Shown here in pieces: positions 9,701 through 15,604 of a DNA stretch of 33,120 nucleotides. The position numbers were made by a program, and so were the translations under genes. This DNA comes from Catenulispora rubra (GTDB lineage Bacteria; Actinomycetota; Actinomycetes; Streptomycetales; Catenulisporaceae), in contig NZ_JAACYW010000113.1 in NCBI RefSeq assembly GCF_015356825.1, positions 1-33,120 of the forward strand, read 5' to 3'. Each line of letters starts with the position of its first letter. Within the stretch, counting starts at the first letter, position 1. The notes under the pieces were generated by a model. The model was given only the letters and a program-made list of their open reading frames with translations. It was not told the DNA's origin and ran no database searches.

Positions 9701-9769
9701 GGCACCCTTGCTGCCGTCCTTCTTCGAGTCCTGCTTCGCCTGCGGCGCCATCGCCGCCGGGGCGCTCAT
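3779..9769 (-). CDS. Giant DUF4157 (eCIS core domain) protein, possible tape measure/effector fusion
   Basis: The 1996-residue product has several parts. Residues 1-50 are basic. Residues 57-135 match DUF4157: LDWGLRRDFEVQLGHDLSRV, then HTDRDAAGLAEL, then the zinc-protease motif HEILH (125-129). About 290-385 is highly charged, with a KNE triplet repeat. About 395-425 is Ala/Gly-rich and hydrophobic. About 430-960 is Pro/Ala/Gln-rich and probably disordered, with a poly-Gly run. About 965-1135 is a Gln/Asp/Lys coiled coil. About 1136-1470 is a long series of amphipathic and hydrophobic helices starting GGGGFFGWVKSKISAAFNA. About 1480-1600 is Lys-rich (KRGWNALKRGAKALGH, WWKKKHPPK). The last 400 residues are a globular domain I do not recognise. 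DUF4157 proteins are a hallmark of eCIS loci and often head effectors. No other tape-measure candidate lies in the window, so this gene may supply it. ATGA links it to the gene before. Confidence 0.85.
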   Translation of the reverse strand: MSAPAAMAPQAKQDSKKDGSKGAKRRERQPKQRQPLTRPRPAAPRPVEPGKILASAGRPLDWGLRRDFEVQLGHDLSRVRVHTDRDAAGLAELIGADAVTVGPEIFFAAGSYRPETAEGRRLLAHEILHTVQSPQPRGSLGGRRDGDAGLGRVSVASEPIEQEAERVARGLTAGRATNQARQVREHLEPTPGLLRYATVSADNQRTEQLDPATVVDRLVAGLLRSLRGDPDDRSGRVQLQLAKLAPELRENVLNTLQQRIPSSDFSKVMALVGKLDVEASDPPIDSHETPEPVSEPDPESEQDDRETERQSHDEVAEVQSQDKKTEKNEKNEKNEKERPEKAGKKNQHDKDEPVKDEAPKDQTAKDSEQSKDSTEKAQNTAADEKTAPGAPGAQLAAGAIGAAGIGAVVSASAGDGGFGNVAAGAVDDAAFALDSPLLHHGLLRRKGQQKHDTVPPGEEPIGLPADATAEVAAPAEVTPEAEPTASGARGRGVGGAGAGGAAGGTAAGAAGAAGPVSDGLPTSDLDVSSVPTADQIKLSSDGSVVEPSVPGFPAPPKDDAVDPGVPPEQEARERTADYRAEQAQEQREGPQAQTDPGQVGPDAIESEPETEPAAESAPPEPAGPQDQGLDDQSAPSGPEAHAGPDGGELAQAAEQGRAEGGPQVDEASGVPENGAPGAAEPDQQADAAGPDSAQQPDQQADGAPPADGSLEAGGGSCGGAPETAPDTDAAGKGCGGGGGGGGADAAPPAPAPPQVATQEPQAALATVSTLAPDQMQATIGGVDQSVQTSVGKDRAALTAAPPSIERPSGAPQVLNGPPTSAPAVATQVPKMEAPPPQQKGPEQKPQEKQVAKGPAPAANVQPPSVAGDTEGKVTQEEADRVQGSINNIPTTDPSLHTTVGAAPTVQLTGDKDPAQTDQQMDTLHDRSGQVAAVGRQDAALPLGETQIYPNVKPETLKGAVPGPAGAQGGPAAAGGVGGAGAGAGAANSMAQATSVVAQQERGPQFKAAFDQGSTQMGTQQQKKDTDTTQAHEQNQQQIDAAVKEAGTQQADERGNVKQQADQGRQQWRDEQDQKIADANKDADTRHGKARSDVDDQAKSTDKQITDRQDTDNKSIDDQRAKAEDDARKEKAKKRSGGGGFFGWVKSKISAAFNAICNAINDIFDAARKLVQGIISTFTKFVTGLIDLAAKAIVGFIKVFAAGLIALGDVLLAAFPGIRDKFRKLIEGWRDKAIAKVNSIADGLKSAVSKLLSALGSLLSSILDGLQAGLIAAVNYVRNQINNLITWAQQALAVFGEFASIIVDIAQNPGRWISNLATAVKDGVRLYLFGAIVSAVKNWFTQKIESIIGLGKAIFDILVKGCISIGQIVKMAWKALIAALPQMIIQLVIENVIAALIPAAGAVLKIIQGLVAAYNTISRIIAAISTFIKFLKAVKYGQAACLFAQTVASGAVALIDFIANWLLSKLKGAASGITSKLKGIAQKIMAALGRGAKTLRKAAGKAFTAAKKGASKAMAALKSGAKKLGTLTKNGLKRAAALAKRGWNALKRGAKALGHRLANTKLGKALLNGAKKVKQAFQTWKQKASDWWKKKHPPKSPEERLAAAVARIQPKVDWMLGKGVPGFALKAALRGMRIWYRLASLAMTGSSDFQIAATINPTVTFSNGATVDRDMLLRFLRQVSQEVIFSPSSKAGAESGISMSSQMRGVVPKNRNVVEVKNRVGLNSLANFTQTKMSPQLTFTREDIDFERPGGPPLTVTWMQGYMNKLQTTFQKLRNKFVTIPKLPKSVTPLSAPAPPGTSGSYARLIRDVQLLPGGATLAAEMAQVVGGDRTGMANPDWAASMAVLMTDVESMRGKATMATAAMVMQNAMTTGDLATELGRSPMIPQGAQAAADEVNTYLSSGGLSGKTESSLSGGAQAMIKAEVDLVEAWIKLQDIKVDHGSKKSVEDQLCDQIRKRIHAFYGTAPQDVKMFQMWQDAKRQGIDFQTFTRLYRARKG

Positions 9770-10149
9770 GCCGCGCTCCTGGTCGGCTCAGGACCCGACG
9801 CACCGGACGGACCGGACGTCGCAGGGCGCTGCGGCGGCCTAACGATCGGGATAGAAGACGTCTGCGTCACCACGCCGCCGGACGCGCCGCCCGACAGCCC
9901 GGCGAACAGCGCGTTCGCCAGCGCCAGCCCGAACCGCCGCGCCGAACCGGTCGCCGGCAACGGCGCCAGCGCCGCGACGGCCTCGGCGACCCGCTCCGGC
10001 CGCAGCGCCTCCATCGGCAGCCCCTTCGCCCGCACCAGCCGACCGAGTTCGCGTTCGAAAACACTCGCCACGCCCGCGGCGTCCAGCGCCCCGAGCCCGG
10101 TGAACACCAGCTCGTCGATCTCCAGGTGCACCTCGCGGATCAGATCCAT
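9766..10149 (-). CDS. Small helical eCIS-operon protein of unknown function
   Basis: The 127-residue product starts at ATG 10149, overlapping the ATPase stop by ten bases, and its own stop overlaps the start of the DUF4157 gene (ATGA). An in-frame extension to 10983 is antisense-like, Arg-rich and rejected. The first 45 residues form a compact pattern: IREVHLEIDELVFTGLG, then SVFERELGRLV. Beta-strand-then-helix openings of this type occur in small proteins of other eCIS loci, as I recall. Residues 75-95 are a Gly/Ala/Leu-rich helix, and the tail is a Pro/Ser linker. No catalytic motif is visible. Its fixed place between ATPase and DUF4157 protein suggests an adaptor or chaperone for the latter, which is inference. 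Confidence 0.72.
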   Translation of the reverse strand: MDLIREVHLEIDELVFTGLGALDAAGVASVFERELGRLVRAKGLPMEALRPERVAEAVAALAPLPATGSARRFGLALANALFAGLSGGASGGVVTQTSSIPIVRPPQRPATSGPSGASGPEPTRSAA

Positions 10150-12164
10150 CCGGCCACCTCGCCCGGCGGCAGGGAGCGCTCCTGCTTCAGGTACTCCGTC
10201 CTGGCGGCGGCCAGCATGTGCCGCATCTGCAGCTCCTCGCCCTCGTCGGCGGCGAGGAACGCGGCGGCCAGCGCGATGTTGCGGATCGAGCCGCCGGCCA
10301 CGGTCAGCCGGGCCAGCAGCGCCGGGTCCAGGCCGCGCGCGGGGGTCTGCTCCGGGATGACGCGGCGCCAGATCTCGGCGCGCTCGGGGACGTCGGGGAA
10401 CGGGAAGTCGACGACGAACCGGATCCGCCGCATGAACGCGCTGTCGAGCGCCTTCTTCATGTTGGTGGTGAGGATCGCCAGCCCGCGGTACTCCTCCATG
10501 CGCATCAGCAGATAGCTGACTTCCAGGTTCGCGTACCGGTCGTGGCTGTCCTTGACCTCGCTGCGCTTGCCGAACAGCGCGTCGGCCTCGTCGAACAGCA
10601 GCAGCGCGCCGCCGCGCTCGGCGCCGTCGAAGACCTTGCGCAGGTTCTTCTCGGTCTCGCCGATGAACTTGCTGACCACCTGCGACAGGTCGATGACGAA
10701 CAGGTCCAGGCCGAGCTCGCGGGCCACGACCTCGGCCGCGAGGGTCTTGCCGGTGCCCGAGCCGCCGGCGAACAGGGCGGTGACGCCCAGCCCGCGGCGC
10801 AGCACGGCGTCGAAGCCCCAGTCGCGGTAGACGGTCGCGCGCTGCCGGACGTGCGCGACGATCTCGCGCAGGATCGTGCGCTGGGCGGTCGGCAGGACCA
10901 GGTCGTCCCAGGACGCGCGCGGCTCGACCCGGCGGCCGAGGTCGGCCAGGCCCATGCGCGCTTCGGCGAGACCGGCGCGCCACAAGAGTTCGCCGGGGTC
11001 CTGATCCGCAGCCGGGTCCTGGCTTTCGGCGGCGTGCCGGACGGCGACACCGGCGGCCCGGATCACGTGCGCGGGCAACGAGAACTGCGAGACGAGCTCG
11101 CGCAACTTCGGCTCAGCGAGCGCGGCTGTGCCGTTGAGTGTGGAGGCCCACAGCAGATGCTGTTCTTCGGTGGTCGGCATGGTCGCGCCGACGCGCTCGC
11201 GGTGCACGCGTAGTGTCGGCAGCGGATCAGGGCTCGACAGCGCAAACGGCGTGGTCCCGGCGGCGAGCACGGCCTCGGCACGGGCCGCGTCCTCGGGACC
11301 GTCGACATCGACCAGCAGCGCGGCGGGGAGCAGGACGGCTTCGCGCTCCCACAGGCGCGCCAAAGCGTCGCGGTCGGTTGGGTCGGCGGGGAGTTCGCCG
11401 GCGCGTACGGCGTAGAGCCGCAAGCCACAAGCTGCGGCGGCGTGGGCGGCGATCTCGATCCGCGTCTGGCGGTCCGCGCCGACGATCTCGACCCGGGGCT
11501 CGGTGTCAGGACGCTGCCACACCGCGGCGATCCGCTCCGCCGCGACGTGCTGGGAGGTGGGCAGCGCGTCGGGGCGCGGCGTGGCCTCGATGAGGCCGTG
11601 CAGCCGCGGGTCGAGGTAGGGCGCGCCGAGCAGGAAGTGCAGGACGCGCTCGTCGATGCGGATGCGGGCGCTGGTCAGCGCGTTGGACTCGTCGATGGAC
11701 AGGAGCATCCAGCGGCGCAGCGGAGCGACCGGTGTCAGGGCACTCCAATGCGGGTCGCTCAACGCGGCCAGGCCGAGTCCGAACGTGGGATAGGCGAGCT
11801 CCGGTCCCGAGGCGGCGGCGCACGCGGCCGGAGTGCGCGGGTCGATCTCGGCGGCCGCGGCCAGGACGAGGAGGTCGCGCTCGAAGGGGGTGAGGCCGAA
11901 GCAGGCGGTGACGGTGTCCAGGGCGGAACCACCGGCAAGCACAGCAGCCTCATCGCTTGCCGCGCCCGCCGGGGCGGAGGCGTGGGCGTGCCGCGAGCCG
12001 GTCTTGGCGCGGTCCGAAGCGGCACCGGCCTTGCCGTCGGCGTTCGAATCGCGGCCTGCTCCCTGTTCCGCATGCGCGTCCAGCCGTCGGAGCACGTCCG
12101 AGATCGCGGCGGCGAGCGCCTGCAGGTGCTCCTCACCGCGGCCGTCCGGGCGCGCCCCGCTCAT
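10140..12164 (-). CDS. AAA+ ATPase, Pvc15-like
   Basis: The 674-residue ATPase has an AAA core in its last 240 residues: Walker A GGSGTGKT at about 465-473, a pore-loop region DLSQVVSKFIGETEKNL, Walker B LLLFDEADALF at about 520-530, sensor 1 ILTTNMKK and a RRIRFVVDFPFPD arginine-finger region. The first 400 residues form an Ala/Arg-rich helical N-domain as in other eCIS ATPases; a weak hydrophobic strand LLVDVDGPEDAARA hints at a degenerate second AAA fold. Pvc15/Afp15 ATPases are needed to assemble particles or load cargo in the cytoplasm and are not part of the particle. ATG at 12164 sits one base after the DUF4255 stop. The catalytic residues look intact. Residues 40-70 are a low-complexity Ala/Ser/His stretch. 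Confidence 0.9.
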   Translation of the reverse strand: MSGARPDGRGEEHLQALAAAISDVLRRLDAHAEQGAGRDSNADGKAGAASDRAKTGSRHAHASAPAGAASDEAAVLAGGSALDTVTACFGLTPFERDLLVLAAAAEIDPRTPAACAAASGPELAYPTFGLGLAALSDPHWSALTPVAPLRRWMLLSIDESNALTSARIRIDERVLHFLLGAPYLDPRLHGLIEATPRPDALPTSQHVAAERIAAVWQRPDTEPRVEIVGADRQTRIEIAAHAAAACGLRLYAVRAGELPADPTDRDALARLWEREAVLLPAALLVDVDGPEDAARAEAVLAAGTTPFALSSPDPLPTLRVHRERVGATMPTTEEQHLLWASTLNGTAALAEPKLRELVSQFSLPAHVIRAAGVAVRHAAESQDPAADQDPGELLWRAGLAEARMGLADLGRRVEPRASWDDLVLPTAQRTILREIVAHVRQRATVYRDWGFDAVLRRGLGVTALFAGGSGTGKTLAAEVVARELGLDLFVIDLSQVVSKFIGETEKNLRKVFDGAERGGALLLFDEADALFGKRSEVKDSHDRYANLEVSYLLMRMEEYRGLAILTTNMKKALDSAFMRRIRFVVDFPFPDVPERAEIWRRVIPEQTPARGLDPALLARLTVAGGSIRNIALAAAFLAADEGEELQMRHMLAAARTEYLKQERSLPPGEVAGWI

Positions 12165-12165
12165 C

Positions 12166-13512
12166 TCAGCTCCCCTGCTGCTCTGTCGACGGGGCCTGCG
12201 TCGTCTTGCGCGCTGCGGCCTTCTTCGCGGGAGCCGGTGTGGCCGCCGCCGCGCCGAGGTTCACCGACGGCGAGTCGAAGTGCCCTGACGCACCGATGCC
12301 GAGCGGGCTCTGTGCGCCGTCCACCTGCACGCGCACCAGGTACGACGTGGCCGCGACGTTCGTCGCCTGCACCGTCACCGTCTGCGGATTCGTGCGCGTG
12401 CCGAGCGGGAACGGCGCGTCGAACTGGTAGCTGCGCGGCTGGGTCCCGGCGGCCGGCGTGATCTCGTCCAGCAGCATGCTGACTCGCTGGGTGTCGCCGA
12501 CCGGCATGTCCACCGTGACGCCCAGCTGCGCGGACACCGGGTCCGTGCCGGTCTTGCCGGCCACCGTCACCGCGCCGGTGATCGTCGGCTGGCGCACGAA
12601 CGGCACGCCGTTGGACTCGAACCCGCGGTGCGGCGTCGGCGGCACGCCGAGCAGCAGGTTGTGCACCACCGACACGGTGTACGTCCCGGGCTGCAACGTC
12701 GCCGGCACCGCGATGGTCAGCTCGGTGTCCCGCACCTGCGTCGCGGGCACCGGCACCTCCAGCGCGTCGAAGCGCACCAGCACCTCGTCGGACTTCAGGC
12801 CGCTGCCGCGGATGACCAGCGTGTCGCCGGACGGCACCGGCCCGGGTTGCGGGACCGCGCCGGGGTCGGAGGTCGGGCGGGACAGGATCTCGCTGATCTG
12901 CGGGCCGGTGCTGGGCACGGCGGTCAGCGTGCGGGTCAGGACCGGCTTGCCGGCGGTCGGCGTCTCGCGGCCGTCGAGCAGCACCGCGGCGGCCTGATAC
13001 GTCACCGACAGGGTGTAGCTGGTCTGGAGCAGGAACGACCAGAGCTTCGAAAGCTCCTCGGTGTCCATGTGCGTCGGAGTGAAGCGGATCCGCTGCGGCG
13101 CCGCCGGCAGGTCGGTGCCGGCCAGGAACGGCATCTGCGCGGCCTCGGCGATCAGGTCGTCGGTGAGCATCGGCAGCTCGTACAGGCTGCGCACGACGCA
13201 GCCGAGCATGCGTTGCGGGACCAGCTGCGTCTCGTCGCCGAAGAAGGTGATCAGATAGCTGAGATCCAGCGCCGCGACCGGTCGGCTGAGCAGCGTCCCG
13301 TCCGAGGCGCGCATCGGCTCGTCCCGGTTGCGCAGGTGCGGATCCGGCGTCACCTGGTACAGGAACACGGTGATGGTCGGTTCGGCCGGCGGTTCGGCCG
13401 GCGGCCGGCCGGAGATCACGTTGACGGCGAACGGGATGTCGGGCGTCAGCGCCCGGACGATGAACAGCCGCAGCGCCTCGGTGGCCGTGGCCACCGCCAG
13501 GAAGTTGCTCAC
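12166..13512 (-). CDS. Pvc16 N-terminal (DUF4255) family tail-terminator-like protein
   Basis: The 448-residue product begins with the Pvc16_N/DUF4255 domain (about 1-190): a helix carrying ATATEALRLFIV, the strand TITVFLYQVTPDPHLRN with the typical Asn-Arg, then LDLSYLITFFGDE and PQRMLGCVVRSLYELPMLT. In AFP/PVC relatives this domain caps the sheath and tube at the far end of the particle. Residues 200-430 are extra beta-sandwich-like segments: LVIRGSGLKSDEVLVRFD, then GTYTVSVVHNLLLG, and VTVQATNVAATSYLVRVQV, like IPT/TIG or Ig domains. The tail is Ala/Lys-rich. The ATG overlaps the previous stop (ATGA). The extra Ig-like part could decorate the distal end; that is inference. Confidence 0.87.
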   Translation of the reverse strand: MSNFLAVATATEALRLFIVRALTPDIPFAVNVISGRPPAEPPAEPTITVFLYQVTPDPHLRNRDEPMRASDGTLLSRPVAALDLSYLITFFGDETQLVPQRMLGCVVRSLYELPMLTDDLIAEAAQMPFLAGTDLPAAPQRIRFTPTHMDTEELSKLWSFLLQTSYTLSVTYQAAAVLLDGRETPTAGKPVLTRTLTAVPSTGPQISEILSRPTSDPGAVPQPGPVPSGDTLVIRGSGLKSDEVLVRFDALEVPVPATQVRDTELTIAVPATLQPGTYTVSVVHNLLLGVPPTPHRGFESNGVPFVRQPTITGAVTVAGKTGTDPVSAQLGVTVDMPVGDTQRVSMLLDEITPAAGTQPRSYQFDAPFPLGTRTNPQTVTVQATNVAATSYLVRVQVDGAQSPLGIGASGHFDSPSVNLGAAAATPAPAKKAAARKTTQAPSTEQQGS

Positions 13513-14264
13513 CGGCGCCCCCCTTCACGGGCCAGGTACTCGTCGAGCTTGAGCGCGGGTTCGCGCGTCCGGCGGTCGGGCCGGGACGCCGGACCGGCGG
13601 GTGCCGGGGTCGCCGCACGGACCTCCAGCCGGCCGATCCGGACCGTGACCGACGGCGGTTGTGGTGCGGTGGCCGCGCGCTGGGCCGGTGGTGCGCCGCG
13701 TTCGGCGAGGCGCGCTCGTGGCGTCGGCGCAGGTTGGGCCGAGGCCTGGCGCGAGGTGGGCATCGCGGTCGCGGGAGCGCGGTCCGCCGGCGAGCCGGAA
13801 GCCGAAGCGCTGGCTGGGGAATCGGCCGAGGCGCGGGCAGCGGTAAGTCTGGAAGAACTCTGCGATGCGGCGATCGGCAGCGTCGGCGGATTCGACCGGG
13901 GGAGTGGTTGCTCCGCCGCGGCCGGTACGACGAGAAGAGGTCCAAGGCCCGGCTCGGTCGAAGATCGGCTGTCCGGCCGGGACCGGGTCACGGCGCGGTC
14001 CTCGGAGCGCGGCAGCGCGGGCCCGGCGGCCCGAGTGCCGAACGCCGGCTCGCTCCGATGCTCCATCGCGTTCCCCCGCCTCGAGTATTCGGATTCTGAT
14101 GACGGCTGCTCGGTCCATTCGAGGTCCCCGGCCGTGCCGGGGCGTTCGAACGGATGCGGCAGCCGAGGCTGTGCGGCGGCGCTTCTGACGCCGTCGCCGT
14201 CCGCGGCCCGCGCAACCGGTGCGGACGCGGACTTCGCGAGCAGTCGGTCGAAGAAGTCAGCCAT
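13509..14264 (-). CDS. Disordered Pro/Ala/Arg-rich eCIS-operon protein
   Basis: The 251-residue product has no catalytic or folded-domain signature. It opens with a short helix MADFFDRLLAKSAS. About 180 residues of Ala/Pro/Ser/Arg-rich, probably disordered sequence follow. Near residue 200 there is a short strand-like segment VTVRIGRLEVRA, and the end is LKLDEYLARE. The pairing of an IGR-[IL]-EVRA strand with a final LD-x-YL helix is, as I recall, shared by proteins next to Pvc16-type genes in other eCIS loci, so the ends may dock to two different partners. The gene overlaps its upstream neighbour by eight bases and the downstream one by four. Its third positions are GC-rich along the whole length, which argues that it is a real gene. 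Confidence 0.65.
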   Translation of the reverse strand: MADFFDRLLAKSASAPVARAADGDGVRSAAAQPRLPHPFERPGTAGDLEWTEQPSSESEYSRRGNAMEHRSEPAFGTRAAGPALPRSEDRAVTRSRPDSRSSTEPGLGPLLVVPAAAEQPLPRSNPPTLPIAASQSSSRLTAARASADSPASASASGSPADRAPATAMPTSRQASAQPAPTPRARLAERGAPPAQRAATAPQPPSVTVRIGRLEVRAATPAPAGPASRPDRRTREPALKLDEYLAREGGRR

Positions 14265-15057
14265 CGACGCACCGTTCCACGTAGTAGCGGCGTCGCTGAG
14301 GGCTCAGCGCCAGGATCTGGTCCTCGCTCCAGCCGTAGCAGGAGGCGAGGAGGTGGATGTCGGAGAGGATGGCGCGCGCCCAGACGTCCAGCTCGCGCCA
14401 CAGGTATTCGGAGATGTCGAGTTCCGCGCTGATCTTCTGGGAGCACTCAGGGCACTGCATCGCCAGCCGGACGTCGGCCGCCGGGTCGGCAACGGCTGCG
14501 GCCGAAGCGATGGCCTGCTGGACCGGGGCCGGGATCCGGGACGCGTCGATCTTGCGGCCCGAACGCTCGGCCCGGATCACGATCCGGGCCAGCAGTGCCT
14601 TGCGGGCGGCGTCGGCATCGCCGATGCCTGATACCGCTTCGAGGTCGGCCGCGGTCGGTGAGTGGAAGTCGACCGACCACGAGCCTTCGTCGACGTGCAG
14701 CACCTGCGGTGCGTGCGGATCGGAGGAGCCGTCCAGCTCGGAGGAACCGTCGCGCTCGGAGGAGCCAGGCCCATCAGGGATCTGATGTGCCCGATCCCCG
14801 AGCAGCGCCCGCACCCCGAGCTCGAACTCCAGCTTCTCCCCGCAGTCCGGGCACCCGACCACGACCTCCATCCGGTCCCCGAACAGCGCGCCGCGCAACG
14901 CGAACAGCTCCGCGTCCCGCTGCCCCACGGCCGTCGCCTTCAAGTCCGCGACGCCGGCCCGCGGCCGTGCGAGCGCGTGCAGCAGCAGCGTCCGCTCGGC
15001 CGCGCCGGCCGTCGTCCCGGCCTCCCAGGTCGCCAGCACGTCCACCGCCCCCGGCAT
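14257..15057 (-). CDS. Two-CPxC (zinc-ribbon-like) eCIS tail-assembly protein
   Basis: The 266-residue protein holds two CPxC knuckles in similar settings: GCPDCGEKLEFELG (Cys69/Cys72) and QCPECSQKISAELD (Cys202/Cys205). Together they could form one four-Cys zinc site joining distant parts of the chain. The intervening part has a Ser/Glu/Asp repeat (GSSERDGSSELDGSS, about 98-111) followed by a VDFHSPTAADLEAVSG segment. The C-terminus is WRELDVWARAILSDIH, then YGWSEDQILALSP and RRRYYVE. That ending resembles the short helical tail-assembly proteins seen in phage and eCIS loci between tube and later genes. A role as tail-assembly chaperone or baseplate factor is inferred from position. The ATG at 15057 has CGGAGA about seven bases upstream and lies 12 bases after the tube stop. 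Confidence 0.75.
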   Translation of the reverse strand: MPGAVDVLATWEAGTTAGAAERTLLLHALARPRAGVADLKATAVGQRDAELFALRGALFGDRMEVVVGCPDCGEKLEFELGVRALLGDRAHQIPDGPGSSERDGSSELDGSSDPHAPQVLHVDEGSWSVDFHSPTAADLEAVSGIGDADAARKALLARIVIRAERSGRKIDASRIPAPVQQAIASAAAVADPAADVRLAMQCPECSQKISAELDISEYLWRELDVWARAILSDIHLLASCYGWSEDQILALSPQRRRYYVERCVDG

Positions 15058-15069
15058 CCACGTCTCCGG

Positions 15070-15594
15070 TCAGGACGGGAACGTGAAGGAGGGCTCCTCA
15101 GGCTCCGCGACCTCCGGATCGCGCTCGATGCCCTCGCACTCCAGCTTGATGTGCTGGATCGCGACGGCGTTGGCGTTGCCGTCGAGCTCGGAGGTGATCT
15201 GGTACTCGCTCACCCACGCCCGGTACACCTTGAACGCCACCGCGACCTGGCCGGCCTCGTTGAGCAGTTCGATCACGATGTCCTTGCGGAAGTCCCGCAG
15301 CGAGGACTCCACCCCGCGGCCCGCGCCGACCATCCAGACCTTGTTGGCCCACTGGTCGAATTCCAGGTCGTGGGTGATGCCGCGCTCCAGCGTGATCCCG
15401 TCGAACTCGGTGCGCCCGGCCGACTTGCGCGGCGTGGAGGGGTCGCCGCCGCTGCGGTGCTTGACCACCTCGGTGGTCCGCTTGATGGCGCTGACCTTGC
15501 TGACCCCGGCGACCGTCCGGCCGTCCCACACCACCAGGAACTTGAAGTTCTTGTACGGGTCGAAGCGTTGTGCGTTGACTGTGAATTCCGCCAT
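15070..15594 (-). CDS. eCIS inner tube protein (T4 gp19-like)
   Basis: The 174-residue protein is the inner tube subunit, which stacks as hexamers inside the sheath. The opening is FDPYKNFKFLVVWDGRTVAG, followed by VSAIKRTTEVVKHRSGGDP, the GRTEFDGITLERGITHDLEF segment with its long loop, a W-x-x-x-VW helix region, RKDIVIELLNEAGQ and a YRAWVSEYQI strand. These are the standard blocks of T4 gp19/Pvc1-type tube proteins, and the length is typical. A short acidic/Pro tail (EVAEPEEPSFTFPS) is extra. A GGGGG-type ribosome site overlaps the end of the sheath gene ten bases upstream. Only one copy is seen here; other tube-like paralogs may lie outside the window. Confidence 0.92.
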   Translation of the reverse strand: MAEFTVNAQRFDPYKNFKFLVVWDGRTVAGVSKVSAIKRTTEVVKHRSGGDPSTPRKSAGRTEFDGITLERGITHDLEFDQWANKVWMVGAGRGVESSLRDFRKDIVIELLNEAGQVAVAFKVYRAWVSEYQITSELDGNANAVAIQHIKLECEGIERDPEVAEPEEPSFTFPS

Positions 15595-15604
15595 TGGGTC
15601 CCCC

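Noticed and set aside
9766..10983. Longer version of the 127-residue gene
   Set aside because: The extra 278 codons overlap the AAA core of the ATPase gene and are Arg/Gly-rich; ATG 10149 fits the operon spacing.
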